NCBI GenBank assembly: GCA_000432015.1
Contig: HF985541.1
Span: 8,416-17,984 of the forward strand
DNA: 9,569 bases
Source of the DNA: Clostridium sp. CAG:1024
GTDB lineage: Bacteria > Bacillota > Clostridia > Christensenellales > CAG-138
Direction: 5' to 3'
Below the pieces are notes generated by a model. It made no database searches and was not told where the DNA came from. It was given only the letters and a program-made list of their open reading frames with translations. Positions 1 to 6,968 of this stretch are shown here, one piece after another. Position 1 is the stretch's first letter. Every line of letters begins with the position of its first letter. The translations under genes were made by a program, and so were the position numbers.

Positions 1-1
1 C

Positions 2-1126
2 GTGCAGGTCGCCGGCAGGGAATTGCAGCGGCGGCGCGCCGTGGATAAGACGACGTACATCGGCACGGGAAAGGCGGATGATCTTTCCCTGCTTTGCAGC
101 GCGCTCGAAGCCGACATCGTGATTTTTGACGACGAGCTGTCCGCGCTCCAGATGCGCAATCTCGAGGACGTGCTGGGCGTTCCCATCATTGACCGCACGA
201 TGCTGATCCTGGATATTTTTGCATCGCGTGCGGAGTCCCGCGAGGGCAAGCTGCAAGTGGAGCTTGCACAGCTTAAATACCGATTGCCGCGTCTGCTCGG
301 CATGGGGCGCGCACTGTCGAGACAGGGCGGCTCTGGCGTCGGAATGCGCGGCCCGGGCGAGAAAAAGCTGGAGATCGATCGGCGCAGGATCCGCAGACGG
401 ATCTTTGAGCTGCAGCAGGAGCTCGACGAGATTGAAAAACAGCGCGCGCTGCGGCGCGTCAAGCGCGGCAAGAATGCGGTTCCCGTCGTTGCGCTCGTCG
501 GATATACGAACGCGGGGAAATCGACGCTGCTCAACGCACTGTCCGGCGCGAACGTTCTGGCGGAGGATCAGCTTTTTGCAACGCTGGATCCGGTCGTGCG
601 CCGCATTACGCTTCCCAACGGGACGGAGTGCCTGCTCTCGGATACGGTCGGATTTATCAACAAACTTCCGCACGATCTCGTGCAGGCGTTTCGCTCCACG
701 CTCGAAGAGGTCAGAGACGCGGATTTGCTGCTGCATGTGATCGACAGCAGCAGCCCATATTATGACGTGCAGATGCGCGTCGTGGAAGAGGTCGTTTCCT
801 CGCTCGGCGCGGCGGATACGCCCTGTATCCAGGTATTCAACAAGATCGACAAGAATACGGAGAACACCCTGCGCCCCGACGCCTGCCGCATCAGCGCAAT
901 GACGGATGCCGGGGTATCGGAACTGCTCGAGGACATCGAAACACAGCTTTCGCACAGTCGTGTACGAGTAGAGCTGACCGTTCCCTATGACCGCTATGAG
1001 ACCATGCAGCAGCTGCGCGCTTTCGGCACGATCCTTTCCGAATCGCACGAGGCGGACGGCACGCATGTGACCGTACTGCTCGATGAGGGACTGCTCTGGA
1101 AGGTCAAAAAGGGATTGGAGAGATAG
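2..1126 (+). CDS. hflX: GTPase HflX (5' end cut off by window edge)
   Basis: HflX is a cytoplasmic GTPase that binds the 50S subunit and, in studied bacteria, splits or rescues stalled ribosomes. The 374 visible residues show the HflX N-domain (YIGTGKADDL near residue 19; a glycine-rich linker SGVGMRGPGEKKLE at about 111-124), an arginine-rich coiled-coil (125-155), and then the G domain: G1 GYTNAGKS at 167-174, the G2 threonine in LFATLDP at 191-197, G3 DTVGF at 214-218, G4 NKID at 280-283 and G5 SAM at 298-300. A short C-terminal domain follows. The family usually has about 40-50 more residues at the N terminus, and the frame is open at the left edge, so the GTG at base 2 is most likely an internal valine codon and the true start lies outside. 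All nucleotide-binding motifs are intact. The gene is followed by an intrinsic terminator. Identification is secure. Confidence 0.96.
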   Translation: MQVAGRELQRRRAVDKTTYIGTGKADDLSLLCSALEADIVIFDDELSALQMRNLEDVLGVPIIDRTMLILDIFASRAESREGKLQVELAQLKYRLPRLLGMGRALSRQGGSGVGMRGPGEKKLEIDRRRIRRRIFELQQELDEIEKQRALRRVKRGKNAVPVVALVGYTNAGKSTLLNALSGANVLAEDQLFATLDPVVRRITLPNGTECLLSDTVGFINKLPHDLVQAFRSTLEEVRDADLLLHVIDSSSPYYDVQMRVVEEVVSSLGAADTPCIQVFNKIDKNTENTLRPDACRISAMTDAGVSELLEDIETQLSHSRVRVELTVPYDRYETMQQLRAFGTILSESHEADGTHVTVLLDEGLLWKVKKGLER

Positions 1127-1169
1127 CCGGAGCGCCGTGGCCTGCGGCATGGAACAAAACGAAAAGAAC

Positions 1170-1205
1170 GGCGGGATCGCGATATGAGCAAGTCCCGCCT
1201 TTTTT
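1170..1205 (+). terminator. Intrinsic terminator after hflX
   Basis: Arms GGCGGGA (1170-1176) and TCCCGCC (1193-1199) form a perfect 7-bp GC-rich stem, followed directly by six T residues (1200-1205). The 16-nt loop is large but may hold a small inner pairing. It lies 44 bases beyond the hflX stop codon, on the correct strand to end that transcript, and so separates hflX from tspO. Confidence 0.85.
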
Positions 1206-1304
1206 GTACCGCGCCGCGCTGCATGGCCGCGTCCGAAAGGGAAAGTTCTTTTCGCATCGAAACAAGTCCGCATAAGTCGGGATACATATACATAGACTAT
1301 AAGC

Positions 1305-1793
1305 ATGAAGAAGTTTGACTGGAAATCGATCCATTGGAAAACGCTTCTTGTGAGCGAAGCCGTCGCTTTGGGCGTAGGCGGCCTGTCCGCGCTGTTGACC
1401 TCCGGCAGTATGGAACGGTATCAGGCGATCAAGCGGCCGCCGCTGTCGCCGCCCGGCACGGTCTTTCCAATCGTATGGACGGTGTTATTTTTGCTCATGG
1501 GCATTTCCGCATATCGGATCTGGCGTGCTGGGGAATCGAAAAAGAGGAAGACGGCGCTCACGCTGTATGTTTTACAGCTCGCCGTCAACTTTGTTTGGCC
1601 CATTTTGTTTTTCTGCCTCGGCGCGTTCGGATTGGCCTTTGTCTGGCTGCTTTTGCTTTGGGGACTTGTGGTCGCGATGTGCTTTGTATTCTATGACGTT
1701 GACCCGCTCGCAGCCTTTCTGCAGGCGCCCTATGTGCTGTGGCTCACGTTTGCAGCCTATCTGAATTTCGGGATCTTGCTGCTGAACGCATAG
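1305..1793 (+). CDS. tspO: TspO/MBR family integral membrane protein
   Basis: TspO (homologue of the mitochondrial peripheral benzodiazepine receptor, TSPO) binds porphyrins and other hydrophobic ligands in the membrane. Its role in bacteria is regulatory or stress-related and not settled. The 162-residue product has the usual family length and five hydrophobic helices (about 13-32, 53-73, 83-103, 108-129, 137-160). It carries the hallmark stretches: KRPPLSPPG at 43-51 followed by PIVWTVLFLLMGISAYRIW, NFVWPILFF at 95-103, and the aromatic fifth helix PYVLWLTFAAYLNFGILL, where ligand binding maps in other members. The start is the ATG that gives the complete first helix. No Shine-Dalgarno sequence or convincing promoter is visible in the 100 bases upstream, so expression may be weak or the initiation unusual. 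It converges on the deacetylase gene with only 2 bp between the stops, and no U-tailed terminator separates them. Confidence 0.92.
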   Translation: MKKFDWKSIHWKTLLVSEAVALGVGGLSALLTSGSMERYQAIKRPPLSPPGTVFPIVWTVLFLLMGISAYRIWRAGESKKRKTALTLYVLQLAVNFVWPILFFCLGAFGLAFVWLLLLWGLVVAMCFVFYDVDPLAAFLQAPYVLWLTFAAYLNFGILLLNA

Positions 1794-1795
1794 AT

Positions 1796-3580
1796 TTAGG
1801 AGAGAACGGCAGCTTCGCGCTGCTGTAGCCGGCGGACGAGCAAACGTCTTGAAGACGAGGGGTTCGAGACGCGCACCGCATCAAAGAGCGATGGGTCAGT
1901 AAGGCTTTCAATCTTCAGCGTAAAGCTGCTCCCCGGCACACAGGTGACGAGGATCCCATCGCCGTCAAGGACCGCGCTGCACCCCTCTCCGCCGCCGGAA
2001 ACGACGAGCCGATAGGAAGCGGAAAGATCGCCCGCGGGCTCTGCCGGGTATGTGTAGAGAGAGAAACGCTCGCTTCCGGATGGATCCACCCAGTAGTCAT
2101 AGACGAAATCATCCGCTGCGTTTTTCAATTTGATAAATCGGATACCATGGGAAGGCGCTTCCGCGTAAGCTTCCAGCTCCGTCAGTCCTGCATCGCCGCC
2201 CTCGGTCTTCAGCAGCCGCAGGGTAAAGCCGGAAATATTGCTCTTTGTCGGAAACCGTACCACGGTCGCATCACCGCCCGGTGCGAGCGGGCCGGTCGTT
2301 ATCACGCTGCCGTCGCTGAATGCGATCTCCGCATCCAGTACGTTGGAGAAAGGGTTCGGATTGTCATAGAGCCACAGCTCGGAAAGCGGAGCCGGAGTAT
2401 CCAGCGTGACCGCAACGGCTTTATTCTCGTCATCCGGAGACCAGACATGGCCGGAAAACGTAACATTGCTGACGCCGACGTCTTCGATGTCGATGCGCTT
2501 AAAATCGTTTAGCAGGGATGCATCGCCGGAAGAGGCGGACAAAGCCGCCCGATACAGGAGCGAACTCGTTTCGCGCAGCCAGAAAACGCGGTCGCCGTTC
2601 AGAATGCGGTCGGCGCGTGCCGCGGCATTCTGCGATGCATGCGCCGCAAGCATTTGATAGGTGCTTGTAGAGTACATGAGACGGCCGAGCGCCTGCTTTT
2701 CGACGGGGAAACGAATACGTTCCGCCCAAAGATAGCTGGGGTTTTCCCATAAGTAGGAAAAATCGCTGGCGTTTTTTGTGGAGCGAATGTTGTCCTTGTA
2801 AAAGTCCGGACTTGCGAACCAGGCGCTTCTGTATCCAAAGCCCTTGAATACCGTGGGCGTATAGGAAGCGTCGCCGCGGAGCATCTCGCCCATGATTTCC
2901 TCAAAGAACAGCGATACGGCGCGGTGGTCCCGGTGACCGTCGCAGTCGATACAGAAGATTGTATCTGGTCTGTATTCTTCAATGACCGAACGAAGATCCG
3001 CTTTCAGATTGCTGCGCGTGTAGGGCGTTCCGTTATGATAAGCCGGGTGGGACGGCGTGCCGTATGTGGCCTGAAACCCGCCGTGTGACGTCATCTGTTC
3101 ATCGCTGTCCGCATGGTAGATGTGGGAGCGTTTCGGCCGCCACTGATCGCCGTAACCAAGGAAGATCACGTTTTCTTCCGGGATACCGACGATCGAAAGC
3201 GCCGCGATAGCTTCACGGATACGAACCTGTCCGCTGTCGCCGCCGCGGCTGTCGCCGTTTGTTACAAAGACGACGCGGACTGTGCTTCCGGCGCGGACAT
3301 ATGCCTCAAATACGCCGCCAAGCAGACAGACCTCATCGTCCTCGTGCGGCACGATCACCAAAACGTCATGGTTTGCATAGACGGCGTCTCGCGGAACGTC
3401 GGGGAAATCGTAAGAGAGTGCATCAAGCGCCGCTTCGTCCAGTACGGCGGTCTGTGTTTCCGGCAAGGCGGAGCTGCCCGCATCCGGCGCCATTCCGACT
3501 GCACCGGAACAGAGCACTGCAAGAAACAGCGCCGAGGTGCGGCGCATCAGCGAGGAAACGACAAAATACAATCTGCTCAT
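1796..3580 (-). CDS. Secreted PIG-L/LmbE-family deacetylase with C-terminal beta-rich extension
   Basis: PIG-L family enzymes are zinc-dependent hydrolases that remove acetyl groups from N-acetylglucosamine-type sugars. The 594-residue product begins with a hydrophobic signal sequence (about 12-30, after an Arg-Arg at 13-14), then a catalytic domain. The signature PHEDDE is at 78-83 (the common form is PHPDDE), giving metal ligands His79 and Asp82 and catalytic Asp81; the third ligand His219 lies in GHRDH (215-219). The fold continues to about residue 345. A region at about 355-475 ending in LTELEAYAE looks like an F5/8-type (discoidin) carbohydrate-binding domain, followed by about 120 residues of uncertain fold and a basic tail. 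The substrate is unknown; an envelope or host glycan is plausible given secretion. ATG 3578-3580 is chosen because a near-consensus promoter places transcription start on it. Met12 (ATG 3545-3547) would also give a normal signal peptide, but neither has a properly spaced ribosome binding site. Confidence 0.88.
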   Translation of the reverse strand: MSRLYFVVSSLMRRTSALFLAVLCSGAVGMAPDAGSSALPETQTAVLDEAALDALSYDFPDVPRDAVYANHDVLVIVPHEDDEVCLLGGVFEAYVRAGSTVRVVFVTNGDSRGGDSGQVRIREAIAALSIVGIPEENVIFLGYGDQWRPKRSHIYHADSDEQMTSHGGFQATYGTPSHPAYHNGTPYTRSNLKADLRSVIEEYRPDTIFCIDCDGHRDHRAVSLFFEEIMGEMLRGDASYTPTVFKGFGYRSAWFASPDFYKDNIRSTKNASDFSYLWENPSYLWAERIRFPVEKQALGRLMYSTSTYQMLAAHASQNAAARADRILNGDRVFWLRETSSLLYRAALSASSGDASLLNDFKRIDIEDVGVSNVTFSGHVWSPDDENKAVAVTLDTPAPLSELWLYDNPNPFSNVLDAEIAFSDGSVITTGPLAPGGDATVVRFPTKSNISGFTLRLLKTEGGDAGLTELEAYAEAPSHGIRFIKLKNAADDFVYDYWVDPSGSERFSLYTYPAEPAGDLSASYRLVVSGGGEGCSAVLDGDGILVTCVPGSSFTLKIESLTDPSLFDAVRVSNPSSSRRLLVRRLQQREAAVLS

Positions 3581-3586
3581 GTCCTT

Positions 3587-3615
3587 ATTATACTAACGGT
3601 ACGCGTTGCTTGCAA
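3587..3615 (-). promoter_or_regulatory. Sigma-70-type promoter for the deacetylase gene (leaderless)
   Basis: Read on the minus strand: TTGCAA (3610-3615), 17-nt spacer, then a perfect TATAAT (3587-3592). Initiation about 7 nt beyond the -10 box falls at 3580, the A of the proposed ATG. The AAGGA before that ATG sits only 1 nt from it, too close for a normal ribosome binding site, so a leaderless message is the simplest reading. Confidence 0.7.
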
Positions 3616-3637
3616 TGGAGTAAAAGTGTGCTATACT
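3610..3637 (+). promoter_or_regulatory. Sigma-70-type promoter for the lipoprotein gene
   Basis: Plus strand: TTGCAA (3610-3615), 16-nt spacer, TATACT (3632-3637), giving an expected transcription start near 3644 and a leader of about 44 nt containing GGAGG at 3669-3673. The -35 hexamer is its own reverse complement and coincides exactly with the -35 box of the divergent deacetylase promoter. Confidence 0.6.
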
Positions 3638-3687
3638 GAAACAGAGCGTGAATGATTTTTTTGGAATCGGAGGCAATACGCGTTAAC

Positions 3688-4572
3688 ATGAACCCAAATG
3701 ATTGTAAGTTTCATGGCAGAAGAACGCTTGCCATTGGCCTTGCCGCAGCGCTTGTGCTGACAATGGCGGCCTGCACCGTAAGGACGCAGCCGGAAGAGCC
3801 GTCTACTGCCGTCACGGCGCCTTCACAGACGCCGGAAGATACCGTGGCGCCCGCGAACGCACCGTTGGTCAGAGCGCAGAGGATCCTTTCTCCGGAAGAA
3901 ACGTTTTCCGTGCGCGACAGAGCGACGGGAGAGTTCGTGGACTGCACCTTTGAGGTCAGAGCGCTGGACGAGTGGGACTCCAATCTGTACCTGACCGCAG
4001 CAGGGCAAGAGATTGCGGTCGTGGAGATCTTCAGTTATCTGGAAGAGGCAAAATTGCTGGAGTTCTCGGACGGCAGCGAGCTTGTTATGTTTGTGTTGGA
4101 TGAGATGTCGGACGACTTCTATACATGTTTCTGTTCCGTAGAGAACGGCAAGCCCGTCCTTGCGAACGAAGTGTACGGTTCCGTGACGGAGATCGATCTG
4201 GACGGGACTGCGCAGCTGAGCCTTGTGGTGGATGTACTCGGCACATGGGGCGCGGTTCGGTCGTACGATCTGTCCTCGGACGGGACGATGACGCCGAAGC
4301 CCGACAGCCTGTATGAGTTGACCCCGTATATGCCGGTTGAGGTAGGACAGGCATTCCGGGCGAGGTTTCGGGACGGCGGCGACTGGGTGGAAGGGACGCT
4401 GGAACCCGGAACGCAGCTGTATCCGACTGCAACGGATCAGGAGAGCTTTTGCCTGTTCCGAACCGTGGACGGCCGGGAAGGCAAGATCGAGTTCACCATG
4501 GTCGATTATATGATGTATGTGGACGGCGTTTCCGTGGACGAGCTGTTCGTTTCTCTTCCGTATGCCGGGTAA
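3688..4572 (+). CDS. Predicted surface lipoprotein, function unknown
   Basis: I do not recognise this protein's family. From ATG 3688 it has 294 residues: a short basic N-terminus with an Arg-Arg pair (11-12), a hydrophobic helix (about 13-27), and a likely lipobox LTMAAC with the lipidated cysteine at 29. The Met at the -3 position is unusual but tolerated. A low-complexity Thr/Pro/Glu/Ala linker (about 30-60) then spaces the globular part from the membrane, as in many Gram-positive lipoproteins. The acidic globular part seems to contain two beta-rich segments. The last 70 or so residues (from about VGQAFRARF through GREGKIEF) look like an SH3-like barrel, which is inference. ATG 3688 is preferred over ATG 3652: GGAGG (3669-3673) precedes it, though 14 nt away, and it yields a conventional lipoprotein signal. 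It is expressed divergently from the secreted deacetylase and converges with the carboxypeptidase, so the cell envelope is the likely setting. Confidence 0.75.
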   Translation: MNPNDCKFHGRRTLAIGLAAALVLTMAACTVRTQPEEPSTAVTAPSQTPEDTVAPANAPLVRAQRILSPEETFSVRDRATGEFVDCTFEVRALDEWDSNLYLTAAGQEIAVVEIFSYLEEAKLLEFSDGSELVMFVLDEMSDDFYTCFCSVENGKPVLANEVYGSVTEIDLDGTAQLSLVVDVLGTWGAVRSYDLSSDGTMTPKPDSLYELTPYMPVEVGQAFRARFRDGGDWVEGTLEPGTQLYPTATDQESFCLFRTVDGREGKIEFTMVDYMMYVDGVSVDELFVSLPYAG

Positions 4573-4669
4573 GGGCGCGGGGCGCACGCTTTGACAGGAT
4601 GCAGGGCGGAGCTGGATTGGCGGACGGGCGGACGCGGGATGCCGAGCGTGCAAACACTGCGGAAGAATG

Positions 4670-4709
4670 AAAAGCGGCTGTATCGCATAAGCGCGGTGCA
4701 GCCGTTTTT
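4670..4709. terminator. Bidirectional intrinsic terminator between lipoprotein and carboxypeptidase genes
   Basis: CGGCTG (4675-4680) pairs with CAGCCG (4699-4704), and an inner CGC/GCG pairing (4684-4686 with 4691-4693) extends the stem. TTTTT (4705-4709) follows on the plus strand, and AAAA (4670-4673) gives a U-run on the minus strand. The hairpin lies between the convergent stops at 4572 and 4716 and can end both transcripts. Confidence 0.8.
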
Positions 4710-4715
4710 GCACGG

Positions 4716-6149
4716 TTACGCTTGGACGGAACGCTGTTTCCGCCGGCCTTTGCGCCTGCGCTTCGAGCGCGCGGCTTTGCTGCGGCTGCGCAGAAGAAGC
4801 ACGATCAGCAGTACCAGCAGCACAAGCGATGCTGCGACAAGGCCGAGCAGGGTCCATGCGGACAGGTGCTGAGGCGCAGCGAGCGAAGCGACGGGCTGCG
4901 GCGTTTCGGAGGGGACGGGCGTCGCAGCATCCGCAGGATCGTAGGCCTCGACGCTGCGGCTCGCTGTCAGCTCTCCGGTATACAGCAGCTTTCCGCGGTA
5001 GTGAAAGGTCACGGTGCCAAGCACATCGCCCGCCTGCACCGGTGCGGTCACCGATTCCGATGCAAAATCGGTATCAACAGTCAACTGCGCAGGGTCGGAG
5101 CGGATCGCTTCGACGGTGTCTGCGCGCAGCAGGCATTGCGCGTCCGGATCAAACCGCACCGAAAGGGTCAGCTTTCCACCTTCGGGATCGGTCAGCCGGG
5201 AATTTTCGACCGATATCTGCTGTTCGTAGAGATCAAGGCCGAGCGTTTCCGGCGTCACCGGCGTATACAGCGTCTCGTAGATGTTCTCGAACAGCATCTT
5301 CGCATCCGAAAAACAGCGTCGGATGCGCGTACTGCGGTCGCCGCCCTCGGTCACGCCAAGCAGCACGGCAATGAGCGTAACGCCGTCTTTTTCTGCGGCG
5401 GCCACAAGGCACTTGCCGCCCTTCGCCGTGGAACCGGTCTTGATGCCGACGGTGTATTCATAGAAAAACTTGGAATCCTTCGGATCGGAGACGAGACGGT
5501 TTGTATTGACAAGGTGCAGTTCGTTCTTGCGGGCCTCGTTTGCGGGGACGGTGTATTCCGCCGTTTTGACGATCTCACGAAAGGTTTCGTTCTGCATGGC
5601 GTAGGCCGCAAGCCGCGCCATATCGCGCGCAGTGGAGTAATGCTGGCCTTTGTAGACGCCGCTTGCGTTGACAAAGTGCGTCTCCGTCATGCCGAGCTCC
5701 GCGGCTTTTGCGTTCATCAGCTCCGCAAACTGCTCCACATCGCCCGCAACGTGGTAGGCGAGGGCAATCGCCGCGTCATTGCCGGACGGCAGCATGAGCC
5801 CGTACAGCATGTCGCGCAGAGGAAGTGCTTCCCCGTTTTTCAGTCCCATGAGTGTGTTGGTCGATTTGAGGCGGGTCGCGACCGTCGGAACGGTGACGAT
5901 CTCGTCAAGGGATTCTGCATGCTCGATTGCAAGAATGCAGGTCATGATCTTCGTCGTACTTGCGGGCGCGACCTGCTTGTCGGGATTTTTTGCGTAGATC
6001 AGCGTCTCGGGATCGGAAGCGTCGATGACGACAAATGTCGGCGCGAGAACGCTGCGGTCCATATCGCTTTCGTCCGCGCGGGCAAATCTGCTGCCCGGTA
6101 ATAGAAGCAGCGCTGCGAGAAAGATCGCAGGCAGAGTTCGCCGGTTCAT
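4716..6149 (-). CDS. D-alanyl-D-alanine carboxypeptidase (peptidase S11, DacA/PBP5 type)
   Basis: This low-molecular-weight penicillin-binding protein trims the terminal D-alanine from peptidoglycan pentapeptides on the outer face of the membrane, which limits cross-linking. All three catalytic motifs are present: STTK at 64-67 (nucleophile Ser64, Lys67), SGN at 122-124 and KTGS at 237-240. A signal peptide covers 1 to about 25 (cleavage near ARA). A PBP5-like C-terminal beta domain spans about 295-400 and is followed by a Pro/Ala-rich linker. Most relatives end in an amphipathic membrane-surface helix; here the end is a true transmembrane helix (about 432-453) plus a roughly 20-residue Arg/Lys-rich cytoplasmic tail. 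The start is supported by GGAGGGG (6155-6161), 5-7 nt upstream. The gene is divergent from the response regulator and has its own promoter. I do not assign a dacA/dacB/dacF symbol because paralogues cannot be separated by eye. Confidence 0.95.
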   Translation of the reverse strand: MNRRTLPAIFLAALLLLPGSRFARADESDMDRSVLAPTFVVIDASDPETLIYAKNPDKQVAPASTTKIMTCILAIEHAESLDEIVTVPTVATRLKSTNTLMGLKNGEALPLRDMLYGLMLPSGNDAAIALAYHVAGDVEQFAELMNAKAAELGMTETHFVNASGVYKGQHYSTARDMARLAAYAMQNETFREIVKTAEYTVPANEARKNELHLVNTNRLVSDPKDSKFFYEYTVGIKTGSTAKGGKCLVAAAEKDGVTLIAVLLGVTEGGDRSTRIRRCFSDAKMLFENIYETLYTPVTPETLGLDLYEQQISVENSRLTDPEGGKLTLSVRFDPDAQCLLRADTVEAIRSDPAQLTVDTDFASESVTAPVQAGDVLGTVTFHYRGKLLYTGELTASRSVEAYDPADAATPVPSETPQPVASLAAPQHLSAWTLLGLVAASLVLLVLLIVLLLRSRSKAARSKRRRKGRRKQRSVQA

Positions 6150-6187
6150 GAAAGCCCCTCCAGTTTTCTTGAGTATCTCTCAGTAGA

Positions 6188-6216
6188 ATTTTAACAGACG
6201 CGGCATGGAATGTAAA
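6188..6216 (-). promoter_or_regulatory. Sigma-70-type promoter for the carboxypeptidase gene
   Basis: Minus strand: TTTACA (6211-6216), 17-nt spacer, TAAAAT (6188-6193); each box matches five of six consensus bases. Predicted transcription start near 6181 gives a leader of about 32 nt that contains the GGAGGGG ribosome binding site. Confidence 0.6.
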
Positions 6217-6251
6217 TGTGCTTTCACAATTCGTTCGACTTCGGTTAACAA

Positions 6252-6273
6252 CTTCCTAATATCTTCCTGATAC
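6252..6273. promoter_or_regulatory. Tandem 11-bp direct repeat, candidate response-regulator operator
   Basis: CTTCCTAATAT (6252-6262) is followed immediately by CTTCCTGATAC (6263-6273); 9 of 11 bases match. A weaker related CTTCGGTTAAC begins at 6239. OmpR/PhoB-type regulators bind as head-to-tail dimers to direct repeats spaced about 11 bp (PhoB, PmrA and others). The repeats lie 33 bp before the regulator's own start codon, partly over a possible -10 box TACACT (6271-6276), and about 70-90 bp upstream of the predicted carboxypeptidase start. Autoregulation, or control of both genes, is inferred. Confidence 0.45.
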
Positions 6274-6305
6274 ACTAAAACCCGACAAGGAGGGGGGAGA
6301 ACCGC

Positions 6306-6968
6306 ATGGCCACGATCCTGATCGTTGAGAGCGAGAATACCGTTTCCGAACGTTTATGTCATCATTTGACGCTTGCTGGGTATGAATGCACCGCGGCGTT
6401 TTGCGGAGAACAGGCGATGCGTCTGCTGAAAGAGCAGCGTTTTGATCTGATGCTGTTGGACATGACGCCGCCCAGAACCGATGGGTTTTCCGTCATCGAG
6501 CGTGCAGGGAAGCAGTTGCCCGTCATCTGCCTTACGGCGCGCGACGGACTGCATGACCGGGTACGCGGTCTGGACATGGGCGCGGACGACTGCATCATCA
6601 AGCCGTTTGCAATGGAGGAGCTGCTTGCCCGGGTGCAGGCGGTGCTGCGCCGTACAAAGAAGTCCGACGAACGTTATCGTCTCGACGAGACGGAAATTGA
6701 TTTTGCAGGGTACGACGTGACCGTATCGGGAGAAAGAGTCGAGCTGACGCCGCAGGAATTTGCGCTGCTTGAAGCGCTCGTGCTCAATCGCAATATTGCC
6801 CTTTCGCGGGAACGGCTGCTTGCCATGGCATGGGGATTGGATTTTCTCGGAGATTCTCGGACGGTGGACGTTCACATACAAAAGCTGCGAAAGAAGCTCC
6901 ATTTTGAAAACCGCATCAAAACGATCTATAAGGTCGGGTACCGTCTGGAGGATCCCCCAAAACGATAA
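6306..6968 (+). CDS. OmpR/PhoB-family response regulator, orphan in this window
   Basis: This is a two-domain DNA-binding response regulator of normal length (220 residues). The receiver domain (1 to about 115) has the phosphoacceptor Asp52 in LLDMTPP, the switch Thr77 in CLTARD, and Lys99 in IIKPF. The winged-helix output domain (about 125-217) has the typical TPQEFALLEAL, the recognition helix around SRTVDVHIQKLRKKL (184-198) and the wing YKVGYRLE. The acidic pocket is atypical: the usual E-D-D/E reads E8-S9-E10, so the Mg2+-binding aspartate (Asp10 of PhoB) is replaced by serine. The loop after Asp52 reads TPPRTDG instead of the common LPGMDG. A strong AAGGAGGGGGG precedes the start. No histidine kinase gene follows; a minus-strand gene overlaps its 3' end instead. 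The adjacent operator-like repeats and the divergent carboxypeptidase suggest a cell-wall or autoregulatory role, which is inference. Confidence 0.93.
   Translation: MATILIVESENTVSERLCHHLTLAGYECTAAFCGEQAMRLLKEQRFDLMLLDMTPPRTDGFSVIERAGKQLPVICLTARDGLHDRVRGLDMGADDCIIKPFAMEELLARVQAVLRRTKKSDERYRLDETEIDFAGYDVTVSGERVELTPQEFALLEALVLNRNIALSRERLLAMAWGLDFLGDSRTVDVHIQKLRKKLHFENRIKTIYKVGYRLEDPPKR

Noticed and set aside
1809..1823. GCAGC-TTCGC-GCTGC hairpin at the tspO/deacetylase junction
   Set aside because: Five-base-pair stem inside the deacetylase coding end with no U-run on either strand; not convincing as a terminator.
3823..4857. Minus-strand open frame (344 codons) across the lipoprotein gene
   Set aside because: Low-quality composition, no start signals, and it crosses the bidirectional terminator; the plus-strand lipoprotein explains this DNA better.
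4722..6101. Long plus-strand open frame (459 codons) opposite the carboxypeptidase gene
   Set aside because: His/Arg/Gly-rich translation with no recognisable motif; a by-product of GC-rich codon use on the minus strand, where all three carboxypeptidase motifs are intact.
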